A DNA stretch of 64,000 bases from Shewanella mangrovisoli. Its GTDB lineage: Bacteria > Pseudomonadota > Gammaproteobacteria > Enterobacterales > Shewanellaceae. How positions within the stretch are numbered: the stretch's first letter is position 1; each line of letters begins with the position of its first letter. The stretch lies in NCBI RefSeq assembly GCF_019457635.1, contig NZ_CP080412.1, positions 3,224,001 to 3,288,000 on the forward strand, written 5' to 3'. The notes below the pieces were generated by a model that saw nothing but the letters and a program-made list of their open reading frames with translations, had not been told where the DNA came from and did not search any database. A program made the translations under genes and the position numbers. Below are positions 7,377 through 15,739 of this stretch, piece after piece.

Positions 7377-8007
7377 CTTGTTGGCCCGTGTAAAAGAGTA
7401 ATTGTCCGGCCACATTGCCTATGCTCAATTCTCCGAGGGAGACAAAATCATGTTGCATAAATAACTGGCTATGGGCTTCTTGGGTGGTAAAGACCCCAAT
7501 CCCCTCAAGCTCGGGCTGCTCATCGCACCAACTCACTACGGCTTGCACGAGTTGATGACCTAACCCCTTTCCCTGCTCATTAGGCGCAAGGGCGATAAAT
7601 TGTAGGATCCCGCAGTGCTCGCTCGGCAGCAGCTCGACGATGCTCGATTCTTTCTTCATCATCGCCTGGGTCGATTGCCAGCCCGTACCAAGCAACATCT
7701 TGAGTCGCCAGTGCCAATAGCGGCCCTCCCCGAGGGGTACTTCCTGGGTGACCACACAGGCAACACCGACTAAGCGCGTTTGGTCAAACAGCCCGATTAA
7801 GGCTTGCTTCTCCTGCCAGAGCGCATTCAACTCTTCGCGGATTGCGGCACGTAATTTTTGTTCGTAGGCGAATTTGTCTGAAGTGGATAAGGCATCCACA
7901 AAGAAAGGATCGTCATGATAGGCGTTGTAGAGAATCGAAGCGGCGAGGCGTAAATCTTCGGCGGTGAGATAAACTGCACGGCACTCATCCAAGGTATTAT
8001 TGTCCAT
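7369..8007 (-). CDS. GNAT family N-acetyltransferase
   Basis: A 212-residue acetyl-CoA-dependent acyltransferase. The acetyl-CoA-binding motif A is visible as LAPNEQGKGLGHQLVQAVV (near residue 148), preceded by the beta strand ILQFIALAP and followed by IGVFTTQEAHSQLFMQHDFV, the usual motif B. The substrate is unknown. The gene overlaps the following DUF962 gene. A TTGATTTAGATCAC sequence, resembling a CRP/FNR half-palindrome, lies at 8020-8033, just before the start codon. Confidence 0.85.
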   Translation of the reverse strand: MDNNTLDECRAVYLTAEDLRLAASILYNAYHDDPFFVDALSTSDKFAYEQKLRAAIREELNALWQEKQALIGLFDQTRLVGVACVVTQEVPLGEGRYWHWRLKMLLGTGWQSTQAMMKKESSIVELLPSEHCGILQFIALAPNEQGKGLGHQLVQAVVSWCDEQPELEGIGVFTTQEAHSQLFMQHDFVSLGELSIGNVAGQLLFYTGQQDE

Positions 8008-8019
8008 TATTAGAATTCC

Positions 8020-8033
8020 TTGATTTAGATCAC
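8020..8033. promoter_or_regulatory. Possible CRP/FNR-type site
   Basis: TTGATTTAGATCAC resembles the FNR pattern TTGAT-N4-ATCAA with one mismatch. It lies between the divergent GNAT and DUF2789 genes. It could also be chance. Confidence 0.3.
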
Positions 8034-8151
8034 ACTCTTAGGAGTAATAATCACTGTATCAAGGAAACAAAAAAGTGCAAATTTTAATCATAGATTGCAT
8101 TTTTCAGTGAGTTGCATACCCTAGATAAAGGCACACAGAGAGGATGCGAGC

Positions 8152-8385
8152 ATGGATACCACGCCAGTCGATTTGAGTCATCTATTTGAACAGTTGGGAT
8201 TAGCCAATCAAGCTCAAGCCATCAACCAGTTTATTGCGACCCATCAACTTCCCCCAGAGACACACTTAACCGAAGCCCCGTTTTGGACGCAGGCGCAAAA
8301 GAGTTTTCTGACCGAGGCATTAGAGGCCGATGCCCAGTGGACCGAACTTATCGAGCAGCTCGATGTGCAATTAAGAAAGCCCTAA
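8152..8385 (+). CDS. DUF2789 family protein
   Basis: A 77-residue acidic helical protein. The blocks LSHLFEQLGLAN, FIATHQLP and FWTQAQKSFLTEALEADAQW are typical of DUF2789, small proteins of unknown function in Shewanella, Pseudomonas and relatives. A GAGAGGATG ribosome site precedes the ATG. It stands alone between leftward genes. Confidence 0.88.
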   Translation: MDTTPVDLSHLFEQLGLANQAQAINQFIATHQLPPETHLTEAPFWTQAQKSFLTEALEADAQWTELIEQLDVQLRKP

Positions 8386-8434
8386 TGGCTTAGGGCTGAC
8401 ACTGAATCACTTAATGGCGAGTTGCGTTGAGTCG

Positions 8435-8833
8435 TTAAATTTTGCTGTAGGCGGTGTCGCCCCAACCGACCAGTACACTGTTACTTAAGACGATTGGTGT
8501 GCATTCATCCTTAGTGGTTTTACCGTCGCTGTGGGTATGCTGGGTGCGATAGAAGAGTACCAACACTTCTTTATCGGCTTGGCCGTCTTTCTGTTGCAGA
8601 TAAGACTCGCTAAAGTCCGAGGCGCCCATTAGGGTCATCACTTGGTCTTTACTCATGCCAAGGCTGAGCTTAGTCAGATTATTGCGGTTTTTGTCCTGTG
8701 TTTTTTCCCAAGATTCGTTGCTATCCCACTTAGATTCACTGTCGCCGACATTGACCACACAACCGCTAAGACCTAAGCTTGCTAACCCTAAAAACGTGAC
8801 CGCGATGAGTTTGCGATTAATATTTGCGTTCAT
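8435..8833 (-). CDS. DUF3192 family lipoprotein
   Basis: A roughly 132-residue lipoprotein. The N-terminus has a signal peptide with lipobox LSGC (Cys near residue 25), so the mature protein is lipid-anchored. The mature part contains NLTKLSLGMSKDQVMTLMG, the helix-turn pattern shared by DUF3192 and SmpA/BamE-type domains, and two Cys (CTPIV after the lipobox Cys). The ATG at 8833 follows an AGGAAG site. The frame extends 40 residues upstream through an unlikely hydrophobic leader, which was rejected. The function is unknown. Confidence 0.85.
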   Translation of the reverse strand: MNANINRKLIAVTFLGLASLGLSGCVVNVGDSESKWDSNESWEKTQDKNRNNLTKLSLGMSKDQVMTLMGASDFSESYLQQKDGQADKEVLVLFYRTQHTHSDGKTTKDECTPIVLSNSVLVGWGDTAYSKI

Positions 8834-8980
8834 ATTATGACTTCCTGTGTACTTGTTATAAAAATGCTTAAAAAGCAAAATCAATGCCAAACAGCAATAT
8901 ATTGATTTATAAGAACTAAAATAACCACGCCACAGTAAGTTAGTGAAAAACACGATATAGATTAAGGAATTTCACTTATT

Positions 8981-9364
8981 ATGAGTCCGATTGACCAAGT
9001 GTTAGCAGCAGCGTGCGCACTCGAAGCCAGCGGTAAAACCCCTAGCCTTGCCCTGATAAAAAGCCGCGTCGGTAACAAAATCCCTATGCCGCTGTTAATC
9101 CAAGGATTACAGCAGTTTAAATCGATACCTAAAGCCGAGCGTGAGCGTTTAGCGACCCAATCACAGCCCATGGTTGAAGAGACACATACCGCCGAAGCTT
9201 CGCCACTCACAGTCGCCACACTGGCGCAACAGTTAGCCCTGTTACAACAGGGCATTGAGCAGGCCCTCACGTTAAAAAGCAACGAGATCATGCAACTCAA
9301 AAATGAACTTATCGAGCTGAAACAACGTGTCAGTCAACTCGAATCCCAAGGAAAATCCGCTTAA
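8981..9364 (+). CDS. Conserved hypothetical protein with coiled coil
   Basis: A 127-residue protein, not recognised beyond likely conservation in Shewanella. Residues 1-55 look like a small helical, possibly winged-helix, domain (QVLAAACALEASGKTPSLALIKSR, a pattern resembling KfrA-type N-termini). Residues 80-125 form a clear heptad coiled coil (NEIMQLKNELIELKQRVSQLES). The stop overlaps the next start (TAATG), so it is coupled to the DUF2310 gene. DNA binding is only an inference from the N-terminal pattern. Confidence 0.75.
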   Translation: MSPIDQVLAAACALEASGKTPSLALIKSRVGNKIPMPLLIQGLQQFKSIPKAERERLATQSQPMVEETHTAEASPLTVATLAQQLALLQQGIEQALTLKSNEIMQLKNELIELKQRVSQLESQGKSA

Positions 9365-10137
9365 TGTTTGTCACCGAATTACGCTTTGAATGCTTTGCCG
9401 ATACCACCATCAGTGCGGCAGAACGTGCCATCAATCAATTACTCGAAGCCTACCGCGCTAATGGCCAAATCCTCGGCCGCGAATTTGCCGTGGCCTTTAA
9501 TGAGGGCGAATTTCGAGTACGCTTACTCATGCCTGAAAAAAACAGTTTGAATCATCGCTATCACAGCCCTTGGGTGAAAAAAGCGCTGGCGGAATTAACC
9601 GAGGCTAAGCTACTGGCGCCACGCGAAAAATTTATCGGTCAGGATATTAATTCTGAGGTGAGTAACACTGAGTCACCCAGCTGGCAGCTGCTGTACACTA
9701 GCTATGTGCATATGTGCTCGCCCCTGCGAAGTGGCGATAACCTATTGCCCATTCCGCTGTACCAAATCCCCGCCACCTTTAATGGTGACCATAAACGGGT
9801 GATCCGCTGGCAAACCGAGTGGCAAGCCTGTGATGAGTTACAAATGGCGGCAGCCACTAAGGCAGAATTTGCCGCGCTGGAAGAATTATCCAGCCCTAGC
9901 AGTGATTTATTTAGGAGAGGTTGGGATTTACGCGGCCGAATCGAATACCTGACCAAAATCCCCACTTACTATTATTTGTATCGCGTTGGAGGACAGGATC
10001 TGCAATCCGAGTTAGCTCGCCCCTGCCCACGCTGTGGCAGTCACGACTGGAAACTCGATGAGCCGCTATTAGATATGTTCCACTTTCGCTGCGAACCTTG
10101 CCGCATAGTATCTAACTTGTCTTGGGACCATCAATAA
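9364..10137 (+). CDS. DUF2310 family zinc-ribbon protein
   Basis: A 257-residue protein of the DUF2310 family, described as Zn-ribbon-containing and possibly nucleic-acid-binding. The C-terminal ribbon has two CxxC knuckles, CPRCGSHDW and CEPC, about 30 residues apart (227-247). The bulk upstream is a mixed alpha/beta domain without recognised catalytic residues (TSYVHMCSPLRSGDNLLPIPLY is a conserved-looking block). It is coupled to the preceding coiled-coil gene. The function is unknown; a nucleic-acid role is inferred from the ribbon. Confidence 0.82.
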   Translation: MFVTELRFECFADTTISAAERAINQLLEAYRANGQILGREFAVAFNEGEFRVRLLMPEKNSLNHRYHSPWVKKALAELTEAKLLAPREKFIGQDINSEVSNTESPSWQLLYTSYVHMCSPLRSGDNLLPIPLYQIPATFNGDHKRVIRWQTEWQACDELQMAAATKAEFAALEELSSPSSDLFRRGWDLRGRIEYLTKIPTYYYLYRVGGQDLQSELARPCPRCGSHDWKLDEPLLDMFHFRCEPCRIVSNLSWDHQ

Positions 10138-10243
10138 CGCCCTATGCTAAAGCGCAAACTCGGCAGGCAAAATTGCCGAGCCGAGTTTGCGAAACAGGTT
10201 TGCAAGAGGCTTTTCAAGAGACCTTTGCAACATTTCCCCGCGC

Positions 10244-10894
10244 TTAACGCTTACCTATCAGGTTGTGCCACATACGTTTAAAGCTGGCAAAAATCCCCGG
10301 ATGTTCGAGCGCTGGCATAGGCAATTCTTCATGTTTCACGGGCGGCGCGATACGTGGCGATAAGGCCTCAATAAATTCAGCTAAACTCGACGCCAATTGA
10401 ATGGAGGGAAGCTCGCCGGGGATTTCAACCCAGACACTACCATCGGCATTATCAACGGTTAGCATCTTATCGCCCTCATCCAGCAAACCAATAAACCAAG
10501 TTGCTGGTTGCTTGAGCTTTTGCTTCATCATTAAGTGGCCGATGATATTTTGCTGCAGGGCATCAAAATCCGCCTCGTTCCATACCTGCAGCAATTCGCC
10601 CGTGCCCCATGGTGAATCAAACAACACGGGCGCTGCAAAATATTCACCATAAAAGTGATTGATATCCGGCCATAATGCTAGCTCAAGCGCATGTTCAACA
10701 TTCGCAAAACTGCCTAGCTGTTCACGCTTAACCGGGAGCCAAGACACCGCCTCGTCGGATGATTCATCAAACTCACCTTGAATACACAAAGATGGCTCAC
10801 CCTGCGGGTAATATCGCGGTAATTCGCCTAAAGTTGATAGATAGGATCGATGGTAATTATCTAAAAATTTATCGAGAGCAGGCAGACAAGACAC
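10244..10894 (-). CDS. syd: SecY-interacting protein Syd
   Basis: A 216-residue cytoplasmic protein that in E. coli associates with SecY and probes translocon integrity. The family shows in [55 protein letters not shown] and TWFIGLL. The start is a GTG without a strong ribosome site. It is divergent from queF with a 59-base gap, the same syd/queF arrangement as in E. coli. Confidence 0.92.
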   Translation of the reverse strand: MSCLPALDKFLDNYHRSYLSTLGELPRYYPQGEPSLCIQGEFDESSDEAVSWLPVKREQLGSFANVEHALELALWPDINHFYGEYFAAPVLFDSPWGTGELLQVWNEADFDALQQNIIGHLMMKQKLKQPATWFIGLLDEGDKMLTVDNADGSVWVEIPGELPSIQLASSLAEFIEALSPRIAPPVKHEELPMPALEHPGIFASFKRMWHNLIGKR

Positions 10895-10953
10895 TTAAGC
10901 ACAATCCAATTTCGGGTATAATGTGCGCCTATTTTGACATGGAAACAGTATTG

Positions 10954-11814
10954 ATGACACACAATCACGATCCCTATAGTGATGCAAAAGAGCTTGCCGG
11001 CCTAACCTTAGGTAAAGCCACGGATTACCAAGCCGAGTATGATGCGTCGCTGCTGCAAGGGGTTCCTCGCTCACTTAACCGTAACGCTATCAACCTCACG
11101 GCGGAAAGTTTGCCTTTCCACGGAGCCGATATCTGGACGGCCTATGAGTTGTCATGGCTAAACGCCAAGGGTAAACCTATGGTGGCTATCGCCGACATTC
11201 AGCTAAGCCATGAAAGCCAAAATCTGATCGAGTCAAAATCCTTCAAACTGTATTTAAACAGTTTTAACCAAACCAAGTTCGACAATATCGACGCCGTGCA
11301 AAAAACCTTAGTGCAGGATCTGAGTGAATGCGCCCAAGGCCAAGTCACAGTGAAGATTATTGAGCCTAAGAGTTTTGGTATTCAACGCGTCGTCGAGCTG
11401 CCAGGCACTTGCATTGACGATCTGGATATCGAAGTCAGCGACTATGACTTTAATCCCGATTATCTTGAAAACAGCACAGATGACAAACAGATTGTTGCCG
11501 AAACACTCAATTCTAATCTGTTGAAATCAAACTGCTTAATCACCTCTCAGCCGGACTGGGGCAGTGTGATGATCCGTTATCAAGGGCCTAAAATCGATCG
11601 CGAAAAGTTACTGCGCTATTTGATTTCGTTCCGCCAACATAACGAGTTCCACGAGCAGTGTGTCGAGCGGATTTTTGTCGATTTAAAACATTACTGCCAC
11701 TGCACTAAGTTAACCGTTTACGCCCGCTATACCCGTCGCGGCGGCCTAGACATTAACCCTTACCGCAGTGATTTTGAGCACCCAGGCGAGAGCCATCGCT
11801 TAGCAAGACAGTAA
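10954..11814 (+). CDS. queF: NADPH-dependent 7-cyano-7-deazaguanine reductase QueF
   Basis: A 286-residue queuosine-pathway enzyme that reduces preQ0 to preQ1. It is of the long (YqcD/E. coli) type with two tunnel-fold halves. The catalytic Cys is Cys194 in [13 protein letters not shown], followed by the Asp of PDWG. NADPH-binding [17 protein letters not shown] lies in the N-terminal half, and the C-terminus has HEQCVERIF. The open frame extends 65 codons further upstream through syd's 5' region. The ATG at 10954 is chosen because it starts the conserved [11 protein letters not shown]-terminus. A terminator follows. Confidence 0.95.
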   Translation: MTHNHDPYSDAKELAGLTLGKATDYQAEYDASLLQGVPRSLNRNAINLTAESLPFHGADIWTAYELSWLNAKGKPMVAIADIQLSHESQNLIESKSFKLYLNSFNQTKFDNIDAVQKTLVQDLSECAQGQVTVKIIEPKSFGIQRVVELPGTCIDDLDIEVSDYDFNPDYLENSTDDKQIVAETLNSNLLKSNCLITSQPDWGSVMIRYQGPKIDREKLLRYLISFRQHNEFHEQCVERIFVDLKHYCHCTKLTVYARYTRRGGLDINPYRSDFEHPGESHRLARQ

Positions 11815-11829
11815 TCGACTTGCAGCAAA

Positions 11830-11856
11830 AAGCCCTGAATCATCAGGGCTTTTTTA
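11830..11856 (+). terminator. queF terminator
   Basis: AGCCCTGA ATCA TCAGGGCT forms an 8-bp stem followed by TTTTTATTAT. The preceding A-run could make it bidirectional with the leftward spo0M-like gene. Confidence 0.9.
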
Positions 11857-11908
11857 TTATCTGTTGTAAGTTTTTCAACCAAGCTCACAACTTAAACTGT
11901 CCCCACAC

Positions 11909-12649
11909 TTAACCCAAATTCGCCCTAAAAATCTCTTGCACTTGGCTCAACGTGGCATTGTTTGGCAGGCTGAAATACAAGTAACCATCGCCACGGAACG
12001 CGCGGTCAAGCTCAAGCAACACATGGGTTTGCTCGGCATCGCACACCAGAGAAACCTCAATCTCGCGCAAACGATTAAAGCCCATATTGCGCGGCTTAAA
12101 CTCTAGCTCTTGGTAACAACCCGAAGTGGAACGAAAGGCGCGGGTATTGAGGAAACCTTGCTCCACATCGGCTTTCACCAACACAAAACCAAGGGCATCC
12201 ATCGCCTTTAACACATGCTCGGCAATCGGCGTTGGCATAATGACCAGCGCATCGATATCGCTAGGGTCGAGCGCGGTATCTATGTCCACTCCCGTTTGTA
12301 GCCATACTTGGGATTGATTATTGCGCACTGGGAGCTGAGTAAAAGGGGTTTCGGGGTGCAATTTACCTGAAAACGGGATCTCGTGAATTTCACCCGCTTG
12401 AATTTCAAAGGACTCAGTTAAGCGCCAGCTCGCTAAACGATGGTTCTTAAAATAGTCGCCGTTATCGCTGCTCACTTTCACCTTAGTCATTAGGGCTAAG
12501 TCGAGGCCGGAGATCTGCTGCGGCACATTACCGCCTTTAACGACGATAGTGGCATGAAAGATTTGACCTGGCAGCAGTCGATTATCGACTAATTGGGTAT
12601 CGACCGTCGCACCACCGATACCGACAGAGGCCAGCAGTTTTTTAAACAT
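11909..12649 (-). CDS. Spo0M family arrestin-like protein
   Basis: A 246-residue protein of the SpoOM/Spo0M family. It opens with MFKKLLASVGIGGATVDTQL, followed by beta-rich arrestin-like repeats (HATIVVKGGNVPQQISGLDLAL, IPFSGKLHPETPF). In Bacillus, Spo0M affects sporulation and cell-cycle control. Shewanella does not sporulate, so the role here is unknown. An AAGGAAAT ribosome site precedes the ATG. The next leftward gene upstream is a lipoprotein, which may share the transcript. Confidence 0.87.
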   Translation of the reverse strand: MFKKLLASVGIGGATVDTQLVDNRLLPGQIFHATIVVKGGNVPQQISGLDLALMTKVKVSSDNGDYFKNHRLASWRLTESFEIQAGEIHEIPFSGKLHPETPFTQLPVRNNQSQVWLQTGVDIDTALDPSDIDALVIMPTPIAEHVLKAMDALGFVLVKADVEQGFLNTRAFRSTSGCYQELEFKPRNMGFNRLREIEVSLVCDAEQTHVLLELDRAFRGDGYLYFSLPNNATLSQVQEIFRANLG

Positions 12650-12710
12650 GGTATTTCCTTATGTTGCTAAGGCTGCACAAATAAGCAGCCCTAATACAGC
12701 GTTGACTCAA

Positions 12711-13232
12711 TTAATTAGCAGATTTGCACTCGAGCAATAATTGCTGGAAATGCGCGCCTAAATTCTGCTGAGCAAATTGTTCACTGGCGAGTGCCATTTG
12801 CTTAAGGCTTTGCATGGCTTGCTCGACGCCCTGCTGTTCGACCAAACTTTTGGCATAGGCCGCCGCATCCGCGCCCTTTTGTAACAGGCTTGCGACTTGA
12901 TCGAAGCTCACCTCTTGCTCCATCACCTTCTGTAAATCGCCAAGTAATTCCGCCACCTTGGCTGACTCCACTAAGGCGCCTTCGACACTCACTAATTTAC
13001 CGAGGGGATCTTGGCTGAGCTTTTCGGCCACACAGGCCGACACAGTGCCCGCCGCCGCACTTTGGGCGACCACATCGAGCCCGCGGCTGCGGATTTGCTC
13101 AACCACTTGTTGTAGTTGGGGATCTTGAGCAAGCCATGCCTGCTCTAATTGCTGTTTTTCATCGCCACCAAAGTAACCACAGCCACCGAGCAGTAGCAAA
13201 GTAGTGGTCGATAAAAGGCATTTGAATTTCAT
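12711..13232 (-). CDS. Hypothetical lipoprotein
   Basis: A 173-residue lipoprotein with a short signal peptide and lipobox LLLGGC (Cys near residue 18). The mature part is Gln/Ala-rich and helical (SLVEQQGVEQAMQSLKQMAL) with only two further Cys (VSACVAEK and LLECKSAN, the latter three residues from the end). The family was not recognised. The frame opens three codons earlier at a TTG; the ATG at 13232 places the signal peptide correctly. Confidence 0.75.
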   Translation of the reverse strand: MKFKCLLSTTTLLLLGGCGYFGGDEKQQLEQAWLAQDPQLQQVVEQIRSRGLDVVAQSAAAGTVSACVAEKLSQDPLGKLVSVEGALVESAKVAELLGDLQKVMEQEVSFDQVASLLQKGADAAAYAKSLVEQQGVEQAMQSLKQMALASEQFAQQNLGAHFQQLLLECKSAN

Positions 13233-13351
13233 GATTAACAACCTTGTCAGTGAGTTCTCTGGCGTGACTATAGCGAGCTAGGTTTAATCCAAAATGAAAT
13301 ATGAGTGGAGGAATAACAAAGTCAGCTGGAGGGACAAGAAACTGAATTCAA

Positions 13352-13430
13352 AGCACTAATTCTAAGCACTTATTAAAAGCACTTATTAAAAGCGCTCATT
13401 TAAAGCACTCATTAAAAGTACTTTTAAAAG
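13352..13430. repeat. Degenerate 13-bp tandem repeat
   Basis: About six units of roughly AGCACTTATTAAA run in tandem. The units at 13365-13377 and 13378-13390 are identical; others vary (AGCGCTCATTTAA, AGCACTCATTAAA). The repeat lies in the gap between pfaE and the lipoprotein gene, just past the 3' end of pfaE. Confidence 0.8.
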
Positions 13431-13490
13431 GTTGACGCAAAGCAGTAATTCAAGAACGAAGGCAACCTAAGCCTTAGTGCTAAGGCCGTA

Positions 13491-14489
13491 CTAGATGGCC
13501 GAGCACGCTGACAGTAGTGCAGTGATACTGGTCAGCTGCATCGAAATAGTGACCCTCTCCAACCTTTCATCCTGCACTAAGCCGTCACCATGAACCAAGC
13601 TGAGCCCAAAACGATATTCCTCACCAAGTCGGCCAAAATAACTCTGCCAGTACTGGGCATAGGAGCTTGTGGCATCCTGTGCAGAACCAGGTTCAATCAG
13701 CAGCTTAATATTGGAATAAAGTGGAACACGCAATGGGAGTTGAAGATAAGAACAGGGCTTAGCTTGACTCGTTGAAGCAAAGTTATCTCGCTGCTTAAGT
13801 TCAACCCAGTTAAAGGTTTCGACGGCTTGCAGCGTGCCATCATCAACCGCCAGCAAACTGTTTGGTGCTAAGTCAAAGGCAAAGGATTTCAGCGACTGCG
13901 CTAAGCCTAAGCCCGTTGCCTTAATGTAGGACTCCTTGAGTGCCCAAAGATCAAAAAAGCGTTGCCGCTGCGCATCTTCACCTTCAAGGGCTAATAAGCT
14001 TTCGGCTTCAATCGGGGAAAAATAATGATTCAGGATCGGGTAAATATGAGTGCTGGCACGGGAGCGCTCAATATCCACCCCCAAGCCTAAACGGGGCAGT
14101 GCTGTGTTAGCGGTTGCGTCCGTGTCATCGTCTTGCGCTAAGGCAATCAATAACCAGTCGCCACTGTGGCTCAAGTTAAACTCAATGCCAGTACTCAGAA
14201 ACTGCTCATGGTTAAGACTGGGTTTGCCCTTTGCCCCATACTCAAAACACCAATCTTGGGGCGCAATCTGTCGTTGGGGGGAGTAAGGTGAGGCTCCACC
14301 GCGAGCTTGCAGTCCTTGAGATAAAACGCAGCGCAGCGCCGCTCGCACCAATAAACCGTTCATTTGCACCTTGGGCGCCCGGTAACGCGCTACTTTTGCG
14401 CGCTCGTCCTCACTCAAGAGCGCCATGCACGCATTCGTGCTGGCTACATCCATTTCGGTTAATGGAATAAAAAAAAGCTCAATATTCAT
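13491..14489 (-). CDS. pfaE: 4'-phosphopantetheinyl transferase PfaE
   Basis: A 332-residue Sfp-type transferase that moves phosphopantetheine from CoA to the Ser of acyl carrier proteins. Signatures are the Mg-binding GVDIERSR (near 149), WALKESYIKATG with the catalytic Lys, and FNLSHSGDWLLIAL. It lies 380 bases from, and divergent to, pfaR-pfaA, as expected for the fifth gene of EPA synthesis. It should activate the five ACPs of PfaA. The N-terminus (MNIELFFIPL) follows a GGAATAAATT ribosome region. The C-terminal 90 residues are poorly conserved in this class. Confidence 0.93.
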   Translation of the reverse strand: MNIELFFIPLTEMDVASTNACMALLSEDERAKVARYRAPKVQMNGLLVRAALRCVLSQGLQARGGASPYSPQRQIAPQDWCFEYGAKGKPSLNHEQFLSTGIEFNLSHSGDWLLIALAQDDDTDATANTALPRLGLGVDIERSRASTHIYPILNHYFSPIEAESLLALEGEDAQRQRFFDLWALKESYIKATGLGLAQSLKSFAFDLAPNSLLAVDDGTLQAVETFNWVELKQRDNFASTSQAKPCSYLQLPLRVPLYSNIKLLIEPGSAQDATSSYAQYWQSYFGRLGEEYRFGLSLVHGDGLVQDERLERVTISMQLTSITALLSACSAI

Positions 14490-14869
14490 TAATTTATTCC
14501 AACAACACTTGAGTTTAACGGCAGCCCTATTCTACTCAGTTCTGCTCGCCTGACGAGCAGTATCTTAATTTTGTTTCTAATCTTATGAATTTAAATGACT
14601 CTTTAAACTTAAACCCTGTGCTAAACCAGAGTTTTACTTCCTTGAACACTATCATTTGATCATTAAAAAACCATTTCAAGTCCCATATGATTGTATCGAG
14701 CCGAAACCTCAGGTAATCTGCATCACCATTGTGCATAACAAAACACATAGCTCACGGGTTTTAAGCCTAGATTAAGCATGAGTCCACACTCCGCTTTGAC
14801 AGGCAAGTTTAAGCAGTCCCGATAGATTATGTTGGATGAAAATAATAAAGATGGGACAGCACTAACAAG
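14490..14869. other. Divergent pfaE/pfaR promoter region
   Basis: A 380-base AT-rich interval without a credible gene; the two leftward ORFs crossing it have no domain or ribosome site. It must hold the pfaE and pfaR promoters. A TTGACA occurs at about 14798 but no well-spaced -10 was seen. No clear operator palindrome was found. Confidence 0.5.
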
Positions 14870-15739
14870 ATGAGTTCTCGAAAAGTGGGGACTCAAGCCG
14901 CGGATCATGCTCAGGCTGATAAGCCAAGCCCGGAGCACAAATCCGCCCCCAAAACGGCAAGGCACCGCAATGCCACCACCACGCCGGAGATGCGACACTT
15001 TATTCAGCAATCTGAATTAAGTGTGAGTCAGCTCGCCAAAATTTTAAATATTACCGAAGCGACCGTGCGTAAATGGCGCAAGCGCGAGTCAGTGAACGAC
15101 AGCCCGAATACCCCGCATCACCTCAATACCACCCTCACGCCGATGGAAGAATACGTGGTGGTGGGACTGAGATATCAGCTTAAACTGCCACTCGATAGAC
15201 TACTTAAAGCAACGCAAACCTTTATCAACCCCAATGTGTCCCGCTCGGGGTTGGCCCGCTGCCTTAAGCGTTATGGGGTTTCGCGGCTCGATGAGTTTGA
15301 TCAAGAGCTCGTGCCTAAACAGTATTTTAATCAATTACCTATCAGCCAAGGCAGTGATGTTCAGACCTACACGGTCAACTCCGAAACCTTGGCCAAGGCG
15401 CTTGCCCTGCCAAGCACAGATGGCGATACCGTAGTACAAGTAGTGTCCCTCACCCTGCCGCCGCAATTAACCGAGGCCGAACCTAAATCGGTACTCCTTG
15501 GCATAGATAGCAAGGCGGATTGGATTTATATCGATATTTATCAAGACAGTAACACCCAAGCGGCCAATCGCTACATCGCCTATGTGCTGAAGGATGGGCC
15601 GTTTCATCTGCGTAAATTGCTGGTACGCAACTACCACACTTTTTTAGCCCGCTTTCCTGGCGTACAAACCCCAAAAGCCATCGCTAAATCCCTTAATAAG
15701 GCAACGGCCAAACGCTTTGCCAGTGGAGACTCGTTATGA
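14870..15739 (+). CDS. pfaR: PUFA cluster regulator PfaR, IS481-transposase-derived
   Basis: A 289-residue protein heading the pfa operon; PfaR is the name of the regulator at this position in EPA clusters. Residues 42-75 form a helix-turn-helix (FIQQSELSVSQLAKILNITE, then VRKWRKRESV). A second helical block, LPLDRLLKATQTFINPNVSRSGLARCLKRYGVSRL, follows. Both match the N-terminal DNA-binding part of IS481-family transposases. A shrunken RNase H-like region follows (LLGIDSKADWIYIDIYQDSN), in which the expected catalytic motifs HID, TDNG and the C-terminal Glu are missing (VRNY stands where TDNG is expected). The tail NKATAKRF mirrors transposase KDATVKRF. Its stop overlaps the pfaA start (ATGA). 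A regulatory role is known only by family name. Confidence 0.88.
   Translation: MSSRKVGTQAADHAQADKPSPEHKSAPKTARHRNATTTPEMRHFIQQSELSVSQLAKILNITEATVRKWRKRESVNDSPNTPHHLNTTLTPMEEYVVVGLRYQLKLPLDRLLKATQTFINPNVSRSGLARCLKRYGVSRLDEFDQELVPKQYFNQLPISQGSDVQTYTVNSETLAKALALPSTDGDTVVQVVSLTLPPQLTEAEPKSVLLGIDSKADWIYIDIYQDSNTQAANRYIAYVLKDGPFHLRKLLVRNYHTFLARFPGVQTPKAIAKSLNKATAKRFASGDSL

Noticed and set aside
10759-10953. Longer N-terminus of QueF
   Set aside because: The extension runs through the opposite-strand syd gene and is unlike any QueF; the family starts at the ATG at 10954.
14536-15010. Leftward ORFs before pfaR (14536-14748, 14723-15010)
   Set aside because: They have no recognisable domain or ribosome site, and the second overlaps the pfaR coding start.
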